NCBI GenBank assembly: GCA_016717595.1
Contig: JADKFE010000017.1
Coordinates: forward strand, 1 to 64,000
Length of the DNA stretch: 64,000 nucleotides
Reading direction: 5' to 3'
DNA from: Deltaproteobacteria bacterium
GTDB lineage: Bacteria > Myxococcota_A > UBA796 > CAJQPC01
The notes beneath the pieces are model-generated. The model was given only the letters and a program-made list of their open reading frames with translations, was not told the DNA's origin and made no database searches. The first letter of the stretch is position 1. The number at the start of each line of letters is the position of its first letter. Made by a program: the position numbers and the translations under genes. Below are positions 26,875 through 35,155 of this stretch, one piece after another.

Positions 26875-27348
26875 TCAGCCGAGATAGGTCGGCGGCGTCG
26901 CGGTGAGGGCGTAGACGAGCACCCCGATCCCGAAGAGCCAGAACACGAGCCGCCCAGGCAAGGCGCCCCGCCGCGCCGTGGTCAGGAGCACCCCGGCGCT
27001 CACGGCGCTCAGCGCGACGGGGGTGAAGGGCAGGGCGGGGTGGAGACTGTAACGAGTCTCCGACGGCCCCAGCCACATCGGCTCGTGGCCCAGCGTCCAA
27101 GGCCCCTCGGCACACACCAACGCGGCGACGCCCACCCCCCACAGCCAGCCCATCGCCGAGAGGGCCCAGGAGAGGCGCTCGTCTCGCCGCCCAAGCCGCG
27201 CCAACACCAGGGCCGGGACAAACGAGAGGGCGGCCAAGCTCATCCACAGCGGCGTCGCGCTCAGCCCCGTCAGCGGACGCCAGCCCGAGCACAGCCAGAG
27301 CAGGATCACGACGCCGTGGGCGCCGAGGGCGATCCAGGGTGGGATCAC
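26875..27348 (-). CDS. Small four- to five-helix membrane protein
   Basis: 157 residues from GTG 27348, overlapping the upstream stop by 4 bp. Four or five hydrophobic helices (VVILLWLCSGW, LWMSLAALSFVPALVLA, ALSAMGWLWGVGVAALVC, ALSAVSAGVLLTTA, LVFWLFGIGVLVYAL) with short loops. No known family recognised. It is the last gene of the minus-strand group starting at 28742. Confidence 0.65.
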   Translation of the reverse strand: MIPPWIALGAHGVVILLWLCSGWRPLTGLSATPLWMSLAALSFVPALVLARLGRRDERLSWALSAMGWLWGVGVAALVCAEGPWTLGHEPMWLGPSETRYSLHPALPFTPVALSAVSAGVLLTTARRGALPGRLVFWLFGIGVLVYALTATPPTYLG

Positions 27349-28004
27349 TCCTGCGGAGCCGCGCTGGGATCCGGCGTGGCGCCCGCATCCGCGGTCTCGG
27401 CGGGCACAAACGCCCCCGAGGCCGCCGTCGTGATCGCCACCGCCGCCGCCGCCGAGCGCGCGAGGCCGCTCTGGGCCTGCACCTGCAAGGTGGTCGCGGT
27501 GGTGGGGGCGGTGATGCGGGTCTGCACCATGCCACCTCCGTCTGTGCTGAGTACGCAGCGGGTGTGGGTGTCGTTCTGTACGCAGTGTGCGGGGTCGGCG
27601 CTGGTCACCGGGCCGTCGATGTGCAGCATCACCCGGCGAAAGGCCAAGGGGCCCACGTCGCTCGACGCCCGGGCCTCGATGGTGAGGTCTTCTCCGGGGG
27701 CCACGTCATCGGCGCTGAGCCACAGGCTGAGGCGGTCGTTGGCGCCAAGCTCGTTGTCTACCAACAGTCGCACGGCCAGGGGCGTAGCGTTGCCCGAGTT
27801 GATCACCACCAGGGCGTTGGACACCGAGCCGGTCCAGTGCAACCTCATGGGTACGCAGCCGTCTGCGTGGGTGATGATCTCTTGGTTTTCCACTAGGCCG
27901 TCGTTAAAGACCGCGTTGATCGCGTGGGGCGGGGCCAACACGCTGGAAGGAGATCTGCGCCAGATCCCGGCGCTCCGGGGTGAGCGCGCACAGCTCCGCC
28001 GCAC
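27345..28004 (-). CDS. Extracytoplasmic beta-rich protein, probably the 3' part of a split gene
   Basis: 219 residues if read from GTG 28004, but the first ~22 residues are Arg/Ser-rich and unlike the rest. From VLAPPHAINAVFNDG onward the sequence reads as a beta-rich domain with two Cys (HCVQNDTHTRC), ending in an Ala/Thr/Asp-rich tail. In the region 27945-28008 the better protein-like frame (CAAELCALTPERRDLAQISFQ) is that of the upstream 83-residue gene. The two are probably one membrane-anchored protein, about 300 residues, broken by a stop and a frame change. Function unknown. Confidence 0.6.
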   Translation of the reverse strand: MRRSCARSPRSAGIWRRSPSSVLAPPHAINAVFNDGLVENQEIITHADGCVPMRLHWTGSVSNALVVINSGNATPLAVRLLVDNELGANDRLSLWLSADDVAPGEDLTIEARASSDVGPLAFRRVMLHIDGPVTSADPAHCVQNDTHTRCVLSTDGGGMVQTRITAPTTATTLQVQAQSGLARSAAAAVAITTAASGAFVPAETADAGATPDPSAAPQE

Positions 28005-28008
28005 ACCC

Positions 28009-28260
28009 TTAATGGGCCTTGGGTGTGCCCTGCGTGAAATACAGTGGCGTCTCCACCCCGTCGTTGAGGATGAGCTGGCTGCCCACAGACATCTCGATAC
28101 GGTCGCCCAAGCTGAGGTAATACTTCTGGCTCTGCTCCACCGCGGCCACGCCCACCATGCCCACGCCCAGCACCGCCAGGGTGAGGGTGTGGGGCCAGTA
28201 GTTGAGCCAGGCCTCGGCGAGGCTTGAGCCGCGTCCGCCTGCGCCGTCCCCGGGGCTCAT
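28009..28260 (-). CDS. Short membrane-anchored protein, probably the 5' part of a split gene
   Basis: 83 residues from ATG 28260, overlapping the upstream stop (ATGA). One transmembrane helix (HTLTLAVLGVGMVGVAAV) follows a short cytoplasmic start; the rest (YYLSLGDRIEMSVGSQLILNDGVETPLYF) looks like the beginning of an extracytoplasmic beta domain and ends abruptly at TAA 28009. Coding-like sequence continues beyond that stop in the same frame for about 20 codons. See the following gene. Confidence 0.6.
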   Translation of the reverse strand: MSPGDGAGGRGSSLAEAWLNYWPHTLTLAVLGVGMVGVAAVEQSQKYYLSLGDRIEMSVGSQLILNDGVETPLYFTQGTPKAH

Positions 28261-28742
28261 GGCGCGTCCGGCGGCGCGGGCTCGCCCGGCGTCTCCGGCG
28301 TGGTCTCGGCCTTGGGCGTGTCGGTGGGGTTGGTCGGCGTGGCGCTCGGGCGCTGGGCCTCGGCGTTGGGCTGGGCCGTGCGCATCCCGAACAGATAGCC
28401 CACCAAGGCCGAGGCGAAGCCGATCACCGGCGGCAGGACCGTCTTGGCCCAGTCCATCATGTCCTTGAGCTTGGCGGCCGGGTCGCCGCTGTGCACCAGC
28501 ATCACCAAGAAGAACGGCAGCATGATCACCGAGAAGGTGAGCAGGCAGATGTACCAGCCGAAGGGCTGAATGGCGCGTAACCACTCCACGGAGCGGTGGT
28601 GGTGGTCGGGCATGCCCATCAACGAGAGGAGCTGCTGCACCCGGCTCCAGTCGCCCCGCGCTTGGGCGTCAGCGATGAGCGGCGCGAGCAGGGCCTCCAG
28701 GCGGCGCTGCTCCTCAGTCTGCGGGTCGCGGGGCGTGGGCAT
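28257..28742 (-). CDS. Two-helix membrane protein of unknown function
   Basis: 161 residues from ATG 28742. The N-terminal ~60 residues are soluble and helical (EEQRRLEALLAPLIADAQARGDWSRVQQLLSLMG). Two transmembrane helices follow (FGWYICLLTFSVIMLPFFLVMLV and TVLPPVIGFASALVGYLFGM), then a Pro/Thr/Glu tail. It is coupled to the next gene by ATGA. No family recognised. Confidence 0.68.
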   Translation of the reverse strand: MPTPRDPQTEEQRRLEALLAPLIADAQARGDWSRVQQLLSLMGMPDHHHRSVEWLRAIQPFGWYICLLTFSVIMLPFFLVMLVHSGDPAAKLKDMMDWAKTVLPPVIGFASALVGYLFGMRTAQPNAEAQRPSATPTNPTDTPKAETTPETPGEPAPPDAP

Positions 28743-28885
28743 TCGGGCTCCGGGCCGAGGGTGAGGGCGCCTCGGCCACACAGAGCAAACCCGAGGCGAG
28801 GCGGGGAGTCAAGGGGGGCACCGCACGGTCATCGTGATGGACGCCGTGTCTTCGAGCGACGAGCCTCGCCGGGCTAACCACCAGG

Positions 28886-29284
28886 CTAACTTGCCTCCCG
28901 CATCCCCAGCTCCGCCCCCGTGCGCTCACACAGCCAGGCCCGGGCGGCCTCGGGGGCGCGCTCATCGGGCAGGGTGAGCGGCGCGACGCCGGTGTCTTGC
29001 ACAGACCGTAGGGTCACCACACACGGCGACGCAGAGACCTGGGTGAGGGTGACGCGGCTCACGGCCTCGCCCCGGGCGTCACGGTAGCGTGTGGTCAAGG
29101 TCGCGCTCGGCGTCTCGCCGCTGTCTCCGGCGGTGAGCTGCACGCTTCGCAGCGTCGCCTCGGGATGCGCCACAGAGAGCAGGGCCGTGGCGGCGGGCAG
29201 GGCGGCCTCGGCGGCGCCGGGGAGCTGCAGCTTCAACGAGGCGCAGCCCGTGAGCGTGAGCGCCAGCGCGGATAGGCCCCTCAC
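28886..29284 (-). CDS. Small lipoprotein of unknown function
   Basis: 132 residues from GTG 29284, which overlaps the hydrolase stop (GTGA). The signal ends LTGC (Cys14). The mature part alternates beta strands (ATLRSVQLTAGDS, ATLTTRYRDARGEAVSRVTLTQV) and has two later Cys. No family recognised. Third gene of the aminotransferase-hydrolase-lipoprotein operon. Confidence 0.65.
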   Translation of the reverse strand: MRGLSALALTLTGCASLKLQLPGAAEAALPAATALLSVAHPEATLRSVQLTAGDSGETPSATLTTRYRDARGEAVSRVTLTQVSASPCVVTLRSVQDTGVAPLTLPDERAPEAARAWLCERTGAELGMREAS

Positions 29285-30348
29285 CGCGCCTCCGTCGTCA
29301 CCAGCTCCGTGGGCCGGCCCAAGGCGAGGTACTCCTGGCCTCGGGCGTCCTCCAGCACGGTCGCCTGCAAGAACGCCAAGGCCGTCGCCGCCGCCGTCTG
29401 TCGGCCCAGGGCCGGATCCATGTAGGTGAAGGGCTGACCGTTCGTCTGTCGCTCATCGTCGCCGCAGCCGGGCATAAACCCTTCAGTGACGCCGTTCACG
29501 TTCGACGGTGACCAGTGCCCCGCGTCGTCCACCTCCACGAGCCAGCTCGGCGGCGTGGCCTCGGCGTGCTGGGTGCGCATCAGCTCGTTGCCCAGCTCGG
29601 TGATGGAGTTGTCCTCCACGGCGACAAAAAACAGGCTGGGCTGGGTGATGAGCGCCATGTCCACGACGGGCAGGAGCGGGTTCTCTGGCGGCGCGGCGAA
29701 GAACACGGCGGCGCGCACGCCGGGGTCGTTCATGGTGAGGTGCCCCGCGGCGACCGCGCCCAGGCTGTGGCCCATCGCGGCGTACACCCCGGGGCGAAGC
29801 GGGGCAGGGGACTCGGCGATCACGAGGTCACGGGCGGCGGCGAGGTCTAGGCCTCGGGCCTCGGCCAGCGCGTCGGTGAGATCGGCGCTCGTGCCATCCA
29901 AGGTGTCGATGAGGCCGTCATCGGGGGGCTCGGGCGAGGCGACCACCCAGCCGTGGCTGGCGAGCAGCTCGGCGACGTCCAGAAGGCCCAGGCGACCGCA
30001 GCCTGTGCAAGGCGAGGCCACCACGAAGGGGAAGGGGCCTTCAGCGGAGGGGGCGTTCTGCACGGCGACGGAGCGATCCCCGGGGCAGCCCTCAGGGGCG
30101 GCGCTGATGGCGGCCTGCACCTTCGCCGACTCGGCGGGGTCGCTGTAGAGGTCCGCGACGGGGAAGTCGGCGTCGTAGGCGTCCGCCGCCGGGTACCAGA
30201 TGAGCAGCGGGAAGCTCACGCCCCGCGCGGTGTCGTCCACCACCCGCTCGACCACACCCACGGGGTAAGGCCCGGGGCGCTCAAAGACGGTTGGGTCAAA
30301 GGGCGCTGGGGCCTCGGGGGCGCAGGCCAAGGCGAGCAGAAAGATCAC
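29281..30348 (-). CDS. Secreted alpha/beta-hydrolase, chlorophyllase/PAF-acetylhydrolase-like, lipoprotein
   Basis: 355 residues from GTG 30348, overlapping the upstream aminotransferase stop (GTGA). The signal ends ALAC (Cys9). Alpha/beta-hydrolase features: PFPFVVASPCTGCG (oxyanion strand region), the nucleophile elbow GHSLG, a late Asp region (VAVEDNS) and AGHWS for the catalytic His. The pattern is like serine esterases of the PAF-acetylhydrolase/chlorophyllase type. Four Cys suggest a disulfide. Substrate unknown. Confidence 0.8.
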   Translation of the reverse strand: MIFLLALACAPEAPAPFDPTVFERPGPYPVGVVERVVDDTARGVSFPLLIWYPAADAYDADFPVADLYSDPAESAKVQAAISAAPEGCPGDRSVAVQNAPSAEGPFPFVVASPCTGCGRLGLLDVAELLASHGWVVASPEPPDDGLIDTLDGTSADLTDALAEARGLDLAAARDLVIAESPAPLRPGVYAAMGHSLGAVAAGHLTMNDPGVRAAVFFAAPPENPLLPVVDMALITQPSLFFVAVEDNSITELGNELMRTQHAEATPPSWLVEVDDAGHWSPSNVNGVTEGFMPGCGDDERQTNGQPFTYMDPALGRQTAAATALAFLQATVLEDARGQEYLALGRPTELVTTEAR

Positions 30349-31658
30349 GTCGGCACGGCGCGCAGGGCGGCCTCTAGGCGGTCCATGGCGGCGGCGAGCT
30401 CCTCTACACCCACAGCCCCCACGGAGAAGCGGAACCAGCCCGTGTCCTCCTTCAGCCCGAAGGCCTGGAAGGGCACCAGCGCCACCCCGGCGGACTGCAG
30501 CAAGAAGCGGCGGATGTCTTCGTTGGTCTTCGCGACGCCGACGCCCGGCAGCTCACGGCCCAGCAGCGAGAGCTGGCCCGAGAGGTAGATCGCGCCCTGG
30601 GGCTCGATGGATCGCACGGGCAGGCCGGCGGCGGCCATCTCCGTGAGGCGGCGGTGGATGAGGTCCAGGCGGGCCTGGATCTTCGCCTTAAACTCCACGG
30701 TGAAGGTGTTCATCAGCTCGGTCTGGCCGAGGTACCAGGTCGTCGCCACCTGCTCGGCCCGGGGGGCCCAGGCGCCGATGTGGCCGATGAGGTTCTTGAA
30801 CGCGCCCTGCAATGAGACGGGCACAACCCCCCAGCCCACGCGCAGGCCCGTCGCCGAGCACCACTTGCTGATGGCGTCCACGATGATCGTGTAGGGGGCC
30901 ACCTCGGGCACAAGGGAGATCGGGTTGACGTGCTGAACGTCGCCGAAGGTCAGCGGCCAATAGACCATGTCGTACAGCAGAAACAGCGGGCGCTCCCCCG
31001 TGGTGTCGCGGCGGCGGTTCTCGGCGACGATGGCCTCGCAGATCTCCTTGAGCACCGGGGCGCTGATGGCCGTGCCGCAGGGGTTCAGGGGGCTGTTGAG
31101 GTGAATCACCCGGGCTTCTTGGATGTGCGGGGCGATGAGCGCCAAGGTGGGCATGAAGCCGTCTTCAGCCCGGGTGGGGAGCACGACCTCCCGCGCCTTG
31201 TTGAGGTGTACGTAGTAGTCGTTGTTCCACGACGGCACGGCGTACACCAGGGTGTCGCCCTCCTCCAGCAAGCAGCGGTAGGTGGCGTACAGAGGCGGCC
31301 GCGCGCCCGAGGCGATGTAGATCGCCTCCACGGGGAAACGTAGGCCCAGGCGCTCCTCGTAAAAACGCACGATGGCCTGACGCAGCTCAGGGAGGCCGTC
31401 CGACGGCGGGTAGTTTGTGTGACCGGCGTTGAGCGCGTCGGTGACCTTCTGGCGCAGGGCCTCGGGCGTGGGAAAATGCGCCGGGGCGAAGTCGCCGACG
31501 GTGAGGTCACACACCAAAAGTCCTTGGGCTTTGAGCGCGCGAACTTGGGCGGCGATGCCGAGGATCTGCGAGCCCTGGAGCGTGTGCGCGTTCACCGTGA
31601 GCGCGCGGGCGGCGAAGGTGGGGTCGTTCGGGGTCAGGGCGGACACGTCGATCACCAT
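30345..31658 (-). CDS. Aspartate-type aminotransferase (class I/II, PLP)
   Basis: 437 residues, GGAGGAG upstream of ATG 31658. Motifs: YPPSDGLPELRQAI, IASGARPPLYATYR (phosphate-binding loop), SWNNDYYVHL, LNSPLNPCGT, LLYDMVYWPL, PLP Lys in DAISKWCSATGLRVGWG, and FRFSVGAVG with the substrate carboxylate Arg. Clearly fold type I. The Pro/Tyr/Trp content around the active site differs from the 22.1 kb enzyme, so the two are distant paralogues. First gene of a three-gene operon with a hydrolase and a lipoprotein. Confidence 0.9.
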   Translation of the reverse strand: MVIDVSALTPNDPTFAARALTVNAHTLQGSQILGIAAQVRALKAQGLLVCDLTVGDFAPAHFPTPEALRQKVTDALNAGHTNYPPSDGLPELRQAIVRFYEERLGLRFPVEAIYIASGARPPLYATYRCLLEEGDTLVYAVPSWNNDYYVHLNKAREVVLPTRAEDGFMPTLALIAPHIQEARVIHLNSPLNPCGTAISAPVLKEICEAIVAENRRRDTTGERPLFLLYDMVYWPLTFGDVQHVNPISLVPEVAPYTIIVDAISKWCSATGLRVGWGVVPVSLQGAFKNLIGHIGAWAPRAEQVATTWYLGQTELMNTFTVEFKAKIQARLDLIHRRLTEMAAAGLPVRSIEPQGAIYLSGQLSLLGRELPGVGVAKTNEDIRRFLLQSAGVALVPFQAFGLKEDTGWFRFSVGAVGVEELAAAMDRLEAALRAVPT

Positions 31659-31796
31659 CGGTAGCTCCTCCAGGGGTGGGCTGACCTATCCGGGCCGGAC
31701 GATCCGCGCCCGCGCCGGGCTTTGGCCTTTTTGCGTCAGTGGTGTAAGGAACATCGTGGAGCGCTCGTTGTCCGGCCCGCTCCCCGAGGATCCCTC

Positions 31797-32984
31797 GTGC
31801 TCCTGCTCGCCCTGCTCACCCCGCTCTTCGCCCAGACGACGGATCCCCACGTCGTCGTGCCGCCCGAGGTGCTCTTGGGTGAGGAGCCGCCGCCGCCGGA
31901 GCTGGCCCCGGCCAAGAGCGTGGTCGCCTGGGCCCGCACCACGCTCACCCCCGTCGAGGGCGAGCTGAAGGTCACCCAAGAGCTGCGGTTTGAGGTGGCC
32001 AAGCCCGGCTGGGTGTTTGTGCCCGTGCTCGACGGCCGCGTGCGCCTCTCCCGGGTGGAGCCCGGCGTGGTGATGGGCCCCGACGGCGCGTGGTGGTTCA
32101 TCGGTGAGCTGCGCGGCCCGCGCACCCTGCGCCTAGAGGGCACGCTCCCCACCCAGGCCGACGCGCTCAGCCTGCGGGTGATCCCCGCCGTGCGCCAGCA
32201 GGTCGTGCCCGTGGGGGATGATGATCTGGAGGTCATCGTCGAGGGCGCCATCGACGGCGCCGTCTCCCCGCGGGACAGCCTCTCCGTGCGCTGGGGACCG
32301 CCAGAGGAGAAGGCGCGGTCGCGGCAAGAGGTGGTGCAGGCTGAAGTCGCCGCCGCGGCGTGGCTCGACGAGGACGCCCTGCGGGTGCGCGCCCGGGCGA
32401 AGTTCCTGGTGCGCCGGGGCGAGCGCTCCACCTTCAACATCCGCCTGCCCGGGGCCACGCCGGAGCTCACCGTCACCGGGGCCAACCTCGCGTCTTGGAC
32501 CCGCCAGGGTGACCTCATCGTGATCACCACGACGGCGCCGGTGAAGGGCGCCTTTGAGGTGCGCCTGGAGTGGCGCCAGCCCTTCGGCGCCGCCGGGGCC
32601 TCGATTCAGCTCCCCGAGCCCCAAGGGGTGAGCGCCTTGACCGGCTGGCTGACCTTAGGCGGCAGCGCTGAGGTGCTGCTCACGCCGAGCGCCGACTCCC
32701 GGCTGCGCACCACGGCGATCTCGTCCTTGCCCGAGCACGCCCGCGCCATCGGCGACGTGGCCCCTGCGGCGGCCTGGACGGGGCGCGGCGCCTTGAACGT
32801 GAAGGCGCTCCAGCTCGAGGCCTTGAGGGCCCGTCGTTGGTGGTGGACCGCGCGCGCTGCGTGCAGGCCGCCGCTGAGTCCGGCAAGAGCCTCCTGCGCT
32901 GCTCTCTGGATGTACGAAACGACTCCCAGCAGTTCTTGCGGGTGGCGCCGCCCGAGGGCGCGAGCCTGTGGGGTGCGAGGGTGA
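31797..32984 (+). CDS. Large secreted beta-rich protein, N-terminal frame of a frameshifted gene
   Basis: Start GTG 31797 with GAGGA 6 nt upstream and a signal peptide (LLLALLTPLFAQ). Residues about 30-340 are beta-sandwich-like (TLTPVEGELKVTQELRFEVAKPGWVFVPV...). Near 32825 the frame turns into Trp/Arg-rich shadow sequence and stops at 32984. Adding one G to ttgagg at 32823-32828 joins it exactly to the +1 frame (EALEGPSLVVDRARC). So the true gene almost certainly runs 31797-35155, about 1120 residues. The domain near the break is homologous to the downstream 611-residue protein. Function unknown. Confidence 0.75.
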   Translation: MLLLALLTPLFAQTTDPHVVVPPEVLLGEEPPPPELAPAKSVVAWARTTLTPVEGELKVTQELRFEVAKPGWVFVPVLDGRVRLSRVEPGVVMGPDGAWWFIGELRGPRTLRLEGTLPTQADALSLRVIPAVRQQVVPVGDDDLEVIVEGAIDGAVSPRDSLSVRWGPPEEKARSRQEVVQAEVAAAAWLDEDALRVRARAKFLVRRGERSTFNIRLPGATPELTVTGANLASWTRQGDLIVITTTAPVKGAFEVRLEWRQPFGAAGASIQLPEPQGVSALTGWLTLGGSAEVLLTPSADSRLRTTAISSLPEHARAIGDVAPAAAWTGRGALNVKALQLEALRARRWWWTARAACRPPLSPARASCAALWMYETTPSSSCGWRRPRARACGVRG

Positions 32985-35155
32985 ACGGCGAGGGCGTCAC
33001 CCCGGTGCGCCTCGCCGATGACGCCTTGGCCGTGCCCCTAGAGCGCTCCGTCGAGACGCTCAGCGGCCTCACCACGCTGGATGTCGAGCTGACCTTCTTG
33101 ATGGAGGGCGCGCCCTGGGAGCACAAGGGCGAGCAGCAGCTCACCTTGCCCGGCATCGACGCCGATGTGGCCCGGGTGGAGTGGGAGCTGCGCCTGCCGC
33201 CGGGCTACGAGGCCGAGCTCACCGGGGGCAGCGCCCGCCTAGAGGGGATGCAGCAGGCGTCGATCACCTACGCGTCTACGGCGGCGAGCGTCAGCACCAG
33301 CACCACCTTTGAGGATCAATACGCCCGCGACACCTGGAACAAGGCGCTGCAGGCCTACCAAGAGAACGACTTCGACGCCGCCCAGGCCTACATCGACCAG
33401 ACCCTGAGCCTCGACCCCACCTACGACAACGCGCTCAAGCTCCAGTCCAACCTAGAGGTGCTCAACGCGCCTGTGAGCGGCGTGCAGGCCGCCGCCGCCG
33501 CCACGGACGAGGCGATGACCCGCCGGGTCAAAGACATGGCGAAGGCCAAGGTCGCCGATGAGGAGCTGCGCCAAGAGCAGGCGATGTGGGAGGCCGACCA
33601 GCTCCTAAACGAGGGCCGCTACGAGGAGGCCGCCGAGAAGCTGGAGGAGGTCGTTGAGCTCTCAAAGGAGCTCTCCCGCTACGAGCAGACCGAGAGCGTG
33701 GAGCAGTCCTACCGCTCGTCGTCTTCAGCGGGCAAGCTCGCCGAGGCGAAGAAGCGCTCCAAGGACGACAGCGACGCCCGCCGCAACTTCGAGTCCAACG
33801 CCTCAAGCGCCTCGATGGGGAGCCGGGCGGGCAGCTTTGAGGGCGAGGCGGTCGCGGACGTCTACGAGGCCGAGGCGCTCCTGTGGGATGTGGAGTTCGG
33901 CTACATCGCCGGAGAGGTCGGCGGGGTTGAGGGCGGCGTGTTGGGCGGCCTCGCGGGCGGTGTGGTCGGCCCCGTGATCTACGGCGCGTCGGGCGCGTCA
34001 GGCGAAGAGGCCGCGCTGGGCTACGCCGAGGAGCTCGGCACCCTCGAGGACCTCGGCTACCTCGAAGCCCTCGGCTACATCGACGATGTGCCCGTTGAGG
34101 AGCCCAGCGCCGACGGGCAGCAGCTCCTGATGGAGATGTTGGTCACCCGCGGGGACGGCGGCGCGCCCCCTCAAGACATAGACTACGACGGCATCGCCGA
34201 TCAAATTGACGTCTACGAGTTCGACGACGCGGAGATCATGGGCGAGCTGACGCAGCCTGACGGCGGGATGAACGGCATCGGCGGCCTGCTCGGCACGAAG
34301 GGCACCGACGGTGGGGGCCTCGGCATCAGCGGCAGCGGTCGCGGCGGCGGCGGCACCGCGGAGGGCCTCGGCGGCCTAGGGACCACCGGCACAGGCCGGG
34401 GCGCGAGCGGCTACGGTGCCGGCAGTGGCAGCGGCGCCATGTCCGCGCCCGCGCCGCAGAAGGTCGTGATCTCGAACGATCGGATCGTGATCACCGAAGA
34501 GGAGAGCGGCGCGGCCTATGGGGGCTATCCGGCGTCTCCGCAGGCGGCCCCATCGCCGCCGCCGCCCCCACCGCCGCCCGAGCCCGAGCCCGAGGCCGTG
34601 ATGGTCACCCAGGACCTCCTGGAGCGTGTGCCCGCCGCGCGCTCCTACCAGTCCGTCGTGACGTCCGTGCCCGGCGTCGCGGTGATGGGCGGCGGCGAGG
34701 TCATCAACGACGACTCCAAGATGGACGCTGAGTTCGCGTCCCGCGGCCCGATGCCCGAGCCGACGCTGAGCGCGCCGAAGCCGGTGATCGCCGACCCCAG
34801 CGGCGTGCCCTATGGCGACGTGCCTGCTGAGGACGAGTATTACGACGATCTGTCCAGCGTCTCGGAGATGGCGGTCTACTTCGAGGTTCCTGCCGGGCGG
34901 TCGCAGAACGTCAACGTCGAGGGGCGTCGCCGCCTGCACCTGCCCTCCTTGCCAAAGCGCGCCGAGCGCCCCCCCGAGCCGCGCCGCCCCCAGGTCTCGG
35001 CCCTTCCCCCGGAGATCCCCGGAAAAGCCGGCGTCTCCGCCACCACCCTCGCGATCCCGCTGCCCGATCACGGCGCGGCGATCCAAGTCACCCAGTCCCT
35101 GCTCTCCCCTGGCGAGAGCGCCACCATCACCGTCAAGTACCGGGAGTCGCGATGA
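32837..35155 (+). CDS. Large secreted protein, C-terminal frame: TPR-like, Gly-rich and TonB-plug-like parts
   Basis: Continuation of the preceding frame, 772 residues as read. In order: RNDSQQFLRVAPPEGASLWGARV (shared with the next gene), a TPR-like pair (about 165-270: AYQENDFDAAQAYIDQTLSLDP and LLNEGRYEEAAEKLEEV), a charged stretch, Gly-rich GGVEGGVLGGLAGGVVG, a second Gly-rich run (GISGSGRGGGGTAEGLGGLG) resembling myxobacterial AgmX-type motifs, a Pro-rich tract, and VTQDLLERVPAARSYQSVVT with SVPGV, like the plug segment of TonB-dependent receptors. A short beta domain ends the chain. Probably cell-envelope; mechanism unknown. Stop overlaps the next ATG. Confidence 0.75.
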   Translation: MVVDRARCVQAAAESGKSLLRCSLDVRNDSQQFLRVAPPEGASLWGARVNGEGVTPVRLADDALAVPLERSVETLSGLTTLDVELTFLMEGAPWEHKGEQQLTLPGIDADVARVEWELRLPPGYEAELTGGSARLEGMQQASITYASTAASVSTSTTFEDQYARDTWNKALQAYQENDFDAAQAYIDQTLSLDPTYDNALKLQSNLEVLNAPVSGVQAAAAATDEAMTRRVKDMAKAKVADEELRQEQAMWEADQLLNEGRYEEAAEKLEEVVELSKELSRYEQTESVEQSYRSSSSAGKLAEAKKRSKDDSDARRNFESNASSASMGSRAGSFEGEAVADVYEAEALLWDVEFGYIAGEVGGVEGGVLGGLAGGVVGPVIYGASGASGEEAALGYAEELGTLEDLGYLEALGYIDDVPVEEPSADGQQLLMEMLVTRGDGGAPPQDIDYDGIADQIDVYEFDDAEIMGELTQPDGGMNGIGGLLGTKGTDGGGLGISGSGRGGGGTAEGLGGLGTTGTGRGASGYGAGSGSGAMSAPAPQKVVISNDRIVITEEESGAAYGGYPASPQAAPSPPPPPPPPEPEPEAVMVTQDLLERVPAARSYQSVVTSVPGVAVMGGGEVINDDSKMDAEFASRGPMPEPTLSAPKPVIADPSGVPYGDVPAEDEYYDDLSSVSEMAVYFEVPAGRSQNVNVEGRRRLHLPSLPKRAERPPEPRRPQVSALPPEIPGKAGVSATTLAIPLPDHGAAIQVTQSLLSPGESATITVKYRESR

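Noticed and set aside
28009..28011. TAA 28009 as a readthrough or selenocysteine/pyrrolysine-type recoding site
   Set aside because: TAA is not used for those residues, and a frame change is needed as well; assembly error or decay is simpler.
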